DNA of 42,602 nucleotides. Origin: Chromatiales bacterium. Its GTDB lineage: Bacteria > Pseudomonadota > Gammaproteobacteria > Chromatiales > Chromatiaceae. Shown here piece after piece: positions 23,977 to 31,269 of the stretch. A program made the position numbers and the translations under genes. Positions within the stretch are counted from its first letter, which is position 1. Every line of letters starts with the position of its first letter. The stretch is from positions 1-42,602 of the forward strand of contig JANQLO010000035.1 of assembly GCA_028280505.1 (NCBI GenBank), given 5' to 3'. The notes under the pieces are model-generated. The model was not told the DNA's origin. It worked only from the letters and a program-made list of their open reading frames with translations, and ran no database searches.

Positions 23977-25890
23977 TTAGGAACCGATGATGCCGCCGTC
24001 CTTGCGGGTGATGACCAGTGTCGCGTCACGCGGTACCGTCACGCCGTCCGGCTCGCGCTTGTTCGGGAACGAGGTCAGGTTGGGATCACCATTACCCGGG
24101 TGCTGGAGGTTGATGAACATCGTGCGACGGTCGGGCGTTACCGTGAGACCGGTGATCTCGTCGCCGGTGACGCCGGTGATCAGACGGGCCAGATCGCCGG
24201 TGGTGGTGTCCGCGACCATCAGCTGGTTGTTCAAGCCGTCCTGCTGACCGCCGTCGGTCTCGATGAACAAACGGCCGTCGGGGTCTGCCCACAAACCGTC
24301 CGGATCGCTGAAGGTGTCCTCGGTGCCGTGGGTGTCTTCGGCATAGATGAAGATGTCCCAGACGAACTTGGTGCCGGTGAAACGCTTGCTGTCTTTCCAG
24401 CGGATGATGTGACCGTCGGCGTTCGGGAAACGCGGGTTGGCCGCGTTGCCTTCGGTACGCCGGCTGTTGTTGGTCAGGGTACAGTAGACCGAACGATCGG
24501 GTGCGACGGTGATCCATTCCGGGCGATCCATCGGGGTGGCGCCGAGGATGTCCGCGGCGACACGTGCGTAGGTCAGCACCTCGGCCTGATCATTGAAGCG
24601 CGCGGCCAGTGCCGGGTTGTCGATGGTCAGTTCGAGCCATTCGCCGGTGTGGTCATCATCGAAGCGCGCGACATACAGCTTGCCTTCGTCCAGCGGGCTT
24701 TTGCCCTGGCGAATCATCTTGCGATGGTTGCCGGCGGAGACGAACTTGTAGATGTAGTCGAAACGCTGGTCGTCGCCCATGTAGACGACGGCACGGCCGC
24801 CGCGACCGATCACGGTGGTGGCGCCTTCGTGCTTAACGCGGCCCAAGGCGGTGCGCTTGACCGGCTTCTGGGTGGCGTCGAAAGGATCGATCTCGACGAC
24901 CCAGCCGAAACGGTTTTCTTCGTTCTTGTAGTCCTTGTCGGAAAGATCGAAGCGGCGGTCGAAGTTGTGCCAGCCGTAGCCCGAACCGTTGGTGCTGAAA
25001 CCGTAACGCTGCTGCTCTTCAGTCGGCTCCCAGGTGTTCTCGGCATTGGTTGCGCCGAAGTAACCGTGGAAGTTTTCCTCACAGGTCAGGTAGGTGCCCC
25101 AAGGGGTCGGACCGCTGGCGCAGTTGTTGACGGTGCCCAGCGGGATGTTGCCGTTCGGCGTTGCGAGCAAGTCGGAGCCGGCGACGGGGCCGCTGAAGGC
25201 CATCGGGGTGTTGACGTGGATACGGCGGGCGTTGGCGCTCTTGACGGGCTTCCATTTGCCGCGCTGCTTCTTGATCTCGACAACCGAAACGCCGTGTGCG
25301 TGTTGCGATACGCGAACGTCTTCGAGGCTTTCCGGTGCGCCTTTGCCAAGTACATGGCTGTTGCGGCCGAACTCGTGGTTGATTGCCAGCATGCCGTGGT
25401 TGTTGACGCTGTCGGGCAGATAGTGACCGCGACGACGTTTCTTGTCGACGAACGGGAAGAACCACATGCCGTCGTGGCCGATACCGATCTGCTTGGCTTG
25501 GTCTGCAGAATTCGGCGGCCATTGGTATTCGGGGCCGTCCGGCTCGATCGGGTCGCCCCAAGGGATCAGGACGTCGAACCGGTAGTCTTTCGAGATCGTC
25601 GGCCATGGGCCGTTACCGTCTTCGACGGGTACCGGACGGAATCTCATAAGGCGGCTACGGCGTTTCCAGAACGGGCGCTTATCCTTGTGCCAATCTTGGT
25701 CCCAGCGTGCGGTGGCGACGGTCGGCAGGAAAGTCACCGCGCTGGCGGCCAGGCCACCGGCGAGAACCTTGCGTCGCGATACGCTGGACTGCAATACATC
25801 TTCAAAGGGCCGATTGCCCGAGTTGTTGTCGACACCCGGATCGTTCGGCTTTCCGTTAATTAGTAACAAATCGTCATCGTCGTGCTTCAT
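23977..25890 (-). CDS. phoX: PhoX-family alkaline phosphatase, Tat-exported
   Basis: A 637-aa protein (DUF839/PhoX). Seen: a Tat signal S38-R-R-K-V-L (SRRKVLAGGLAAS) after a charged N-region, then a beta-propeller with GHDGMWFFP, NHEFG, NNCASGPTPWGTYLTCEENF, GWHNFDRRFDLS, FGWVVEIDP, KHEGAT, VVYMGDDQRFDYIYKFVS and PDGLWADPDGRLFIETDGGQQ. The conserved Cys of the PhoX Fe/Ca site is in LTCEEN. It hydrolyses phosphate monoesters in the periplasm or outside. It is located just downstream of gspM on the same strand. The 211-bp gap upstream contains only a weak Pho-box-like sequence (around 25950). Confidence 0.95.
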   Translation of the reverse strand: MKHDDDDLLLINGKPNDPGVDNNSGNRPFEDVLQSSVSRRKVLAGGLAASAVTFLPTVATARWDQDWHKDKRPFWKRRSRLMRFRPVPVEDGNGPWPTISKDYRFDVLIPWGDPIEPDGPEYQWPPNSADQAKQIGIGHDGMWFFPFVDKKRRRGHYLPDSVNNHGMLAINHEFGRNSHVLGKGAPESLEDVRVSQHAHGVSVVEIKKQRGKWKPVKSANARRIHVNTPMAFSGPVAGSDLLATPNGNIPLGTVNNCASGPTPWGTYLTCEENFHGYFGATNAENTWEPTEEQQRYGFSTNGSGYGWHNFDRRFDLSDKDYKNEENRFGWVVEIDPFDATQKPVKRTALGRVKHEGATTVIGRGGRAVVYMGDDQRFDYIYKFVSAGNHRKMIRQGKSPLDEGKLYVARFDDDHTGEWLELTIDNPALAARFNDQAEVLTYARVAADILGATPMDRPEWITVAPDRSVYCTLTNNSRRTEGNAANPRFPNADGHIIRWKDSKRFTGTKFVWDIFIYAEDTHGTEDTFSDPDGLWADPDGRLFIETDGGQQDGLNNQLMVADTTTGDLARLITGVTGDEITGLTVTPDRRTMFINLQHPGNGDPNLTSFPNKREPDGVTVPRDATLVITRKDGGIIGS

Positions 25891-26101
25891 TCGTTGTTCG
25901 CTCCCGTTTTAACTGCGCGTCGCATTGTGCTCGGCTGTCAGGAGGAGCGAACGCTAGTGACGACAGATTGCAACGGAGTGAAACGCGTGTTGCGAATACA
26001 TTGCTAAAACAAGACAGTTCCATACGTCCATCGATCGTGCTTGCCATAACGCTTGCGTTGACCGGTATGGGAGAGCCTCGACGGAAATCGTTACGCAATG
26101 A

Positions 26102-26563
26102 TCATCCGCCGATCGTAAGGTTTATCGACAGGCTTCGATTATCGTTCATCGGTGTGATTTCGGCCTGTTCCACGAACAGGCCCAGTTGTTCGAAAACCAA
26201 CAGTAACTCGATGAGCCGGTTATAGTCCAAGCCGGTAATGCGTATGTCGGCACGCTTAAGGCCGGATTCGCGTACGTCGATGCTTGCATCAGGCCCGGTT
26301 ATCTCGGCGGTGGCGGTTTCGATCGCCGTAATCGACCGGGTTTGGTTGGGTAGCGATATCCCGCGAGCGTTGACGGTATCGCTAATGTCTTGAACCTTGC
26401 GATGAGATTCCAGTGCGCCGTCGAAACGGCTCGCCGCTTCCTCGGTCGCATGGTGTAATGGCGTGATAACGGCGAACCAGACGAGTGCGGCGACAACAGC
26501 GATACTGCCTGCGACCAGTGCGCGGCGGTCTCGTTGATCGAGATTTTGCAGTTGTTCAAGCAT
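26102..26563 (-). CDS. gspM: T2SS inner-membrane protein GspM
   Basis: 153 aa from the ATG at 26563; the longer frame upstream overlaps gspL. Seen: cytoplasmic start LEQLQNLDQRDRRAL, one TM (VAGSIAVVAALVWFAVITPL), and a periplasmic ferredoxin-like domain (VRESGLKRADIRITGL, LLLVFEQLGLFVEQAEIT). The protein is standard GspM in size and layout. It binds GspL and anchors the T2SS assembly platform. The start overlaps the gspL stop by eight bases. Last gene of the gspG-M operon. Confidence 0.85.
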   Translation of the reverse strand: MLEQLQNLDQRDRRALVAGSIAVVAALVWFAVITPLHHATEEAASRFDGALESHRKVQDISDTVNARGISLPNQTRSITAIETATAEITGPDASIDVRESGLKRADIRITGLDYNRLIELLLVFEQLGLFVEQAEITPMNDNRSLSINLTIGG

Positions 26564-27626
26564 CTTTTTTCCATTGAATTTGCAGACGATCTTCGACGCG
26601 GCGAACATCGAAGCCGTGTTCGGCGAGTAGCTTGTCGACGTTCGAATCGGCGTCTCGCTCGTTGGCGATTACCACGGTCATGATACCGTCTCGGTATGCG
26701 AGGCGAAGGATGCCGCCCGATTCCGCCTCGTCCAGAGTTGCCGCAACGCGGTCCAGCATGGGCAAAAAGCCTTGCGCACGTTTTTGCTCGATTTGGTTCA
26801 GCTGCGCCAGGGCTTGTTCTGCCTGCGCCTCGGGGTCGACGATTCGGGTAATGCCGGGAATCGTGGCGCGCAGGGTTTCGTGTGTCGCCTCTTCGAGACG
26901 CTGTGTCTCGCGTTCGAGTACTTGCTGACGATGATAGTCGCCACCCAATTCGACACCCAAAGCCAACACGATTAGCGCGGCGGCCGACCACCATGCGTAG
27001 GGGTGTTCGGCCCTGGTGTTTCGATGACTCGTCAATAGCCCGTGCCCGTTTGGCAAACAGGGTGCCGTATCCGACGATTCGACAAGCTGCCAGCCTGCGA
27101 CGCCGAGTGTGTTCGCCGAGGCTTCATCGATGCGGTCGACATAGAGCCTGGGTGCCTCGGACGTGAGGTCGTCGGGCAGGCAATCAGTCAGCATTTGGGG
27201 CGTTAGTGCGAACCCTTGGTGCCGGCCTGTGCGTAACAGCACGCGCTCCGGTCCGATATCTGCCGTCCAGCCGTCGTCGTGGCAGGCCAGGGCGTAGAAG
27301 TCGGGCCACATGGCATGGGGCTCGATGCCTTTTCCACGAAACCAGGCCAGCCAGTCTGCGAGCTCGTGCTGATGCACCGCCATCACATGGGCAACACGCT
27401 TGGTCTTGTCGACGTCGATCTGGAAGTGCAGTTGATCGGGATCCTCGGCCAGGGATTCCTCCACCGCATAGCGCACAAGGCGTTCGAGATGCCGGGCGTT
27501 CGTTGAAGGCAAGGCCACCTCACGGATCGCAATGGCCTCGCTGGGTACCAGTGCGATAACGCGATGAGAACACTGATTTGTATCGATGTCGTCGTCGCCA
27601 TAACGGACGAATGTCGTCTGTGGCAT
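26556..27626 (-). CDS. gspL: T2SS protein GspL
   Basis: A 356-aa protein. Seen: cytoplasmic actin-like domain (residues 1-215; VALVPSEAIAIREVALPS, VRYAVEESLAEDPDQLHF, AWFRGKGIEPHAMWPDFYAL), one TM (about 222-238, WWSAAALIVLALGVELG), then a coiled and ferredoxin-like periplasmic part (LDRVAATLDEAESGGILRLAYRDG). It recruits the ATPase GspE through the cytoplasmic domain and pairs with GspM. It starts one base after gspK. Identity is supported by the operon order G-H-I-J-K-L-M. Confidence 0.9.
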   Translation of the reverse strand: MPQTTFVRYGDDDIDTNQCSHRVIALVPSEAIAIREVALPSTNARHLERLVRYAVEESLAEDPDQLHFQIDVDKTKRVAHVMAVHQHELADWLAWFRGKGIEPHAMWPDFYALACHDDGWTADIGPERVLLRTGRHQGFALTPQMLTDCLPDDLTSEAPRLYVDRIDEASANTLGVAGWQLVESSDTAPCLPNGHGLLTSHRNTRAEHPYAWWSAAALIVLALGVELGGDYHRQQVLERETQRLEEATHETLRATIPGITRIVDPEAQAEQALAQLNQIEQKRAQGFLPMLDRVAATLDEAESGGILRLAYRDGIMTVVIANERDADSNVDKLLAEHGFDVRRVEDRLQIQWKKDA

Positions 27627-27627
27627 G

Positions 27628-28545
27628 TCAGCTTTCCTCCGGGAATCGGGCTATGACCCTGGCTTGTTCGCCGTCGCTTTCGATATGGGAGACGAAACGG
27701 TAGCTACGCCGGTCGAGTGTGATCTTGGCGTTCAGGCCGAAGAAACGACTCTGGGTGGTGATGCCTTCGAGTGCGAAGTTCTCCGAGTCGGCGATACCCG
27801 GTATCGCCAGCAAATCCCTGGGTGAGGTAAAGGGTTGATCGTCGCGCAGTTGTAAGAAGTTTTTCAGTTGTACTTCACTGAGATTCGGTGCAATCGTTCG
27901 CAGCACCGACGGGACGACCGTATTGACATTGATCCCGGCACCGGGCGGTAGCACCTGAGTGTGTTCGTTCAGGTCTTCGTAGACGCGCGGTGTTATGCCA
28001 TGTACGAGGTTTAACTCGCGCAGGCTGGCAAAGTATCGGTTTGCCGCGCGATAGGGTTGTGAATCACGGCTGTAGCGCGCGTCTTCGGCGCCGCCGGGGG
28101 CGCGCCGTTGACCGTCGTGGTCCAGCCAGTCAAGGATGGCATTGGTGAGATCGGGGTCGTGGCGTAACGATGCCAACAGGCGACGCAGGCGCTGCAGCGA
28201 TACCACCCGGACCTGGCCGGAGAAATAAAGGTCGTTGAGGTTGAAGCGTTGTTGCAAGTCGGTCACCGTCGCCTCGACTCGGGCGGGGCCACTGTCCTTG
28301 GGTAGGGCAAGCGGTTTCGGTTCGACATAATGCCGTTGCGCTTTGATATCGGCGACGATGGCCGTTGCGGCGGTTTGTTCGAGATCTTGCAGTAGCGACA
28401 GGATTTGTTGGTTGTCGCGTAAGGCCTCGGTCCGATGGATCGACAGTTGCTGCTGCACGCCCAGCTCCGTTGCGATGGCCACAGCCGCGAGCGTGACGAT
28501 CAGCGCCATGACCAGGGCAATACCTTTTTGACGCGGGCTCGACAT
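27628..28545 (-). CDS. gspK: T2SS minor pseudopilin GspK
   Basis: A 305-aa protein. Seen: leader MSSPRQKG then IALVMALIVTLAAVAIATE, with no Glu5 as usual for GspK. Next come a helical domain with AILDWLDHDGQRR (Ca-binding-like acidic loop), ARYSRDSQPYRAANRYFASLRELNLVHGITP (in pieces), PPGAGINVNTVVPSVL and the SAM-like helices TSPRDLLAIPGI. It caps the pseudopilus tip with GspI and GspJ. TGATG overlap with gspJ. Confidence 0.93.
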   Translation of the reverse strand: MSSPRQKGIALVMALIVTLAAVAIATELGVQQQLSIHRTEALRDNQQILSLLQDLEQTAATAIVADIKAQRHYVEPKPLALPKDSGPARVEATVTDLQQRFNLNDLYFSGQVRVVSLQRLRRLLASLRHDPDLTNAILDWLDHDGQRRAPGGAEDARYSRDSQPYRAANRYFASLRELNLVHGITPRVYEDLNEHTQVLPPGAGINVNTVVPSVLRTIAPNLSEVQLKNFLQLRDDQPFTSPRDLLAIPGIADSENFALEGITTQSRFFGLNAKITLDRRSYRFVSHIESDGEQARVIARFPEES

Positions 28546-29138
28546 CAGCCGCTCCCGGGAGTGGAAAAGATCCGTCGGTACGACGCGCCGTCCGCAAGTT
28601 CCAGGTGGAGTTCTATCGCGCGCGGTAGGGCAGCCTCGAATTCATCGGCCCGGGTACCGACCGGCCAGGTTGCGTGCCATTCATCGACGCCGAGAAAACG
28701 GATCTCCAGTTTCTTCAAGTCGGTTAACAGGTTTGCGGTGACGCTTTCGTGCCCGGGCAGGCGATCCAGCACCGGCCATACTTGCCGTTGTAGAACGTCA
28801 TCGGTGAACAAATAGTGGATTCGAACCAGATCGTTTCCGTCGCCGGGCGATCGTTGCACTTTGGTCAATTGCAAGAGTTGCCCGCCGGTGCCGCCGAGCA
28901 TCGCGACGACGTTGCCGCCGAGCGCGTCGCGGACACCACGCCGCACGGCGAATTGAATGTCCGATTCGATGAGATGTAACGCTTTTTGAACCTGCGCGAA
29001 GTGATCCGCCTCGCGTTCGAGCCAGCGGCTCTGAGTCGTCAGGCCGTTGAGTCCGCCATAGGCCAGGCTTGCCATCAGTCCAAACACTGCGATCGCCAAC
29101 ACCAGTTCGAGCAGTGTAAAGCCGAGGCTGCGGTACAT
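28545..29138 (-). CDS. gspJ: T2SS minor pseudopilin GspJ
   Basis: A 197-aa prepilin. Seen: short leader to Gly6, FTLLELVLAIAVFGLMASLAYGGL with Glu5, LNGLTTQSRWLEREADHFAQVQKALHLIESDIQFAVRR (in pieces), the GspJ pattern, and VWPVLDRLPGHESVTANLL later. It forms the tip complex with GspI and GspK. The stop is fused with the gspK start. Confidence 0.93.
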   Translation of the reverse strand: MYRSLGFTLLELVLAIAVFGLMASLAYGGLNGLTTQSRWLEREADHFAQVQKALHLIESDIQFAVRRGVRDALGGNVVAMLGGTGGQLLQLTKVQRSPGDGNDLVRIHYLFTDDVLQRQVWPVLDRLPGHESVTANLLTDLKKLEIRFLGVDEWHATWPVGTRADEFEAALPRAIELHLELADGASYRRIFSTPGSG

Positions 29139-29139
29139 A

Positions 29140-29526
29140 TCAGTCCGCCTTTTCCGGTTTCACTATGAACCGTAGTCCACTCATACGGTGGAGCACCGGG
29201 GCATCCGGTCGGTCAGGCCGTACCTCGACGGCAAGTTGGGCAAGACCTTCCGTTTTCGCTATGGCATCGCGATGGATTGTCCACTGCCAGCTTTGTCGGC
29301 CCATGCGGTCGCTGCCGTTAACGTGCGTTACATCCGTAACGAGAAGACCCAGCCTGGCTTCGGTCAGGCGGTTCATCGCAACCCATTGCGCCAGCACCGT
29401 ATCGCGCATGCGTTGTTGGTTGGCGGCATAGGCGCCGACCGCGTGCACGACGCCACCCAGAACCAGTGTGAGCACCAGCAGCGCGATCATGACTTCCAAC
29501 AGCGATAATCCGGATTGACGCATCAT
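29140..29526 (-). CDS. gspI: T2SS minor pseudopilin GspI
   Basis: A 128-aa prepilin. Seen: leader MMRQSG, then LSLLEVMIALLVLTLVLGGVVHAVG with Glu5; NQQRMRDTVLAQWVAMNRLTEARLG (in pieces), the conserved GspI segment; and a short sheet domain. Two adjacent ATGs (29526 and 29523) can start it. One base separates it from gspJ. Confidence 0.92.
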   Translation of the reverse strand: MMRQSGLSLLEVMIALLVLTLVLGGVVHAVGAYAANQQRMRDTVLAQWVAMNRLTEARLGLLVTDVTHVNGSDRMGRQSWQWTIHRDAIAKTEGLAQLAVEVRPDRPDAPVLHRMSGLRFIVKPEKAD

Positions 29527-29532
29527 GGCGGT

Positions 29533-30051
29533 TCAACCGAAGTTTGACCCTTGCCGAATCTCGATGGCTGCGGTGGCGGATATGTCGACGATGGATTCTC
29601 GATGATTACTGGTGTCGGAAAGCCGGATGGCCATCGGGCTGGCCAGGCCTTCGGGTTCGAAGGTGATCGTCTGGCGTGCGCTGTCTCGCCAGCCGCCAAG
29701 CCCGTTGGCGATACTGAGTTCTATGGTTGTCGGCAGCAAGTGCTCGGCGGCCAGGTAATGTTGCTCCGACATCGGCGACCAGCCGTTGTTTTGCCATTGC
29801 ATCAGCCGATACCCGGCGCGGTCGAGTTGCAGTGCGATACGGGTGCCGCGAAACACGGCCTGATTCGCCGCGAATGCCGCCGCATTGGCCAGGCGTTTCG
29901 TCTCTTGTGCCAGCGGACGGCCTTCGCCTGTCGCACCGATCGATAGAACGGCGGCAGTCGCCGCGATGCCGATGATGGTCACCACCACCAACAGTTCGAG
30001 CAGCGAGAAGCCATTTGTCTTGATAACTAATGGGGTCAATTCAGTTGCCAA
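29533..30051 (-). CDS. gspH: T2SS minor pseudopilin GspH
   Basis: A 172-aa protein with leader ending KTNG and then FSLLELLVVVTIIGIAATAAVLS with Glu5, followed by RLANAAAFAANQAVFRGTRIALQLDRAGYRL, typical of GspH. There is no ATG in range. The start is TTG at 30051, inside the end of gspG (16-base overlap), or a second TTG at 30039; neither has a good RBS. That implies coupling to gspG translation. Minor pseudopilin linking the tip complex to the GspG shaft. Confidence 0.85.
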   Translation of the reverse strand: MATELTPLVIKTNGFSLLELLVVVTIIGIAATAAVLSIGATGEGRPLAQETKRLANAAAFAANQAVFRGTRIALQLDRAGYRLMQWQNNGWSPMSEQHYLAAEHLLPTTIELSIANGLGGWRDSARQTITFEPEGLASPMAIRLSDTSNHRESIVDISATAAIEIRQGSNFG

Positions 30052-30461
30052 TTACCGAAATCGGCGTTCTCGTCGATGCCTTCCTTGCGGCCGTCGGCGC
30101 CGAGGGTGTAAAGGTCGAAGGCGCCATGCTGCCCCGGCGAAAGATAGACGTAAGGCTTACCCCAAGGGTCCTGCGGTACGCGATCGAGATACCCCTCCGG
30201 GTTCCAGTTGGCGGTATCCGGCAGACCGATAGGGCGTTCGGTCAAGGCCTCCAGACCTTGCTCCGTGGTCGGGTAACCGTAGTTGTCGAGCTTATAGAGT
30301 TTCAGCGCCGATTCGATTGCGCGCAGATCCTGCTTGACCTTGCTGACGCGTGCCTCGGCAGGGCGACTCATCACCTGGGGTACGACCACCGCGGCGAGAA
30401 TCCCCAGTATGACGACAACGACCATGATCTCGATCAGCGAAAAGCCGTTGCGTTTCATCAT
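30036..30461 (-). CDS. gspG: T2SS major pseudopilin GspG
   Basis: 141 aa from MMKRNG at 30461; an in-frame ATG at 30479 gives six more residues and cannot be excluded. Seen: leader to Gly, FSLIEIMVVVVILGILAAVVVPQ with Glu5, then SRPAEARVSKVKQDLRAIESALKLYKLDN, GYPTTEQGLEAL, YLDRVPQDPWGKPYVYLSPG and FDLYTLGADGR. The last is the Ca-binding C-terminal signature of GspG. It builds the pseudopilus shaft. First gene of the minus-strand gsp operon. Confidence 0.97.
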   Translation of the reverse strand: MMKRNGFSLIEIMVVVVILGILAAVVVPQVMSRPAEARVSKVKQDLRAIESALKLYKLDNYGYPTTEQGLEALTERPIGLPDTANWNPEGYLDRVPQDPWGKPYVYLSPGQHGAFDLYTLGADGRKEGIDENADFGNWQLN

Positions 30462-30568
30462 GCGGTGTGACGCGTTCATAGGCTGTGCTACGACTCCATG
30501 ACAATCGTGGAAAGGATGCGATCCTAGGTAGCCCGTGTTACGGCGAGATTACGAGCGGTTTTCCGCGG

Positions 30569-30586
30569 ATGTCATGAGATTGTCAT
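30569..30586 (+). promoter_or_regulatory. Candidate Pho box (PhoB binding site) upstream of gspC
   Basis: Sequence ATGTCAT-GAGA-TTGTCAT: two TGTCAT elements 11 bp apart, matching the CTGTCAT-A(A/T)A(T/A)-CTGTCAT consensus at most positions. A TAGTTT hexamer (30597-30602) starts 10 bp after it, the spacing seen for the -10 in PhoB-activated promoters. It lies in the 200-bp divergent region and points toward gspC. A further half-site (TGTCAT, inverted) is at 30498-30503, facing gspG. Confidence 0.55.
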
Positions 30587-30678
30587 TGGCGTGGATTAGT
30601 TTTCCGTCTTCGTGTTCACGTGCCTGTGGACGCCGGTGCTGACCCGTCGTCACATCCGGATTTGTAGAGTGTCGAGAG

Positions 30679-31218
30679 ATGTGGAACTCCGGTGTCATCC
30701 GATGGATTCAACGGCCGGCGGTATGGGCCGTGGGCAGCGCGCTGGTCTTGTTGCTGCTGGTCAGCTGGCGCCAATGGCAGGCGATTGCGGTTTTACCGGT
30801 CGAGGTCGCTATAGAGGCGCCATTGCCGCGTGAAGAGGTTGCCCCGGCGTTGCCGGATTCGATGTCCGACTTCGACCCGTTCAGCCGGCGAGAGGTACCC
30901 AGGCAAACCAGCCAGCCGACGATCACCCGTCGCCAACCGCACGGGCTGGAACTCGAAGGTGTATTGCACCTGCCCGAACGCGGCGGTGGCGTTGCAATTC
31001 TGCGCCGAGGCGATCTCGTCAAGGCGGTACAACTCGGCGATCGCGTGAACGGTATCGAACTGATCGAGATTCACGCGAATGGTGTCGTACTGCGCAATGC
31101 CGGCCATCGGGAGGCGCTACCGTTACGCCGGCGGTCGTTAGGCGACGGCGGCCGAACGCCGGCTCGGCATACGCGTCGTTTTGCCAGAAACCACCAGCAG
31201 GCCTTGGATTTCGATTAG
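30679..31218 (+). CDS. gspC: T2SS protein GspC, short form without PDZ
   Basis: A 179-aa protein. Seen: a short cytoplasmic start, one TM (VWAVGSALVLLLLVSW, about residues 14-30), a Pro-rich linker, and the HR domain (GLELEGVLHLPERGGGVAILRRGDLVKAVQLGDRVNGIELIEIHANGVVLRNAGHREALPL in pieces), which contacts the N0 domain of GspD. The C-terminal PDZ or coiled-coil domain of canonical GspC is missing; a basic tail follows instead. Position before gspD supports the call. Confidence 0.85.
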   Translation: MWNSGVIRWIQRPAVWAVGSALVLLLLVSWRQWQAIAVLPVEVAIEAPLPREEVAPALPDSMSDFDPFSRREVPRQTSQPTITRRQPHGLELEGVLHLPERGGGVAILRRGDLVKAVQLGDRVNGIELIEIHANGVVLRNAGHREALPLRRRSLGDGGRTPARHTRRFARNHQQALDFD

Positions 31219-31269
31219 GCCCTAGTCATACCGGCTTCCGTCATTAGTATTACAGCCCGCGATAAGAAA

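Noticed and set aside
23926-25863. A 645-codon open frame on the plus strand opposite phoX
   Set aside because: It is exactly antisense to phoX, whose protein has clear family motifs. The antisense product is low-complexity (Val/Asp/Gly-rich) without domains.
25891-26101. Pho box upstream of phoX
   Set aside because: Only one good half (CTGTCGT, minus strand) with a poor partner; below what I would annotate as a site.
30498-30586. ATGACAATC / GATTGTCAT inverted repeat spanning 70 bp as an operator
   Set aside because: Arms are too far apart for one site; better explained as Pho-box half-sites on opposite strands.
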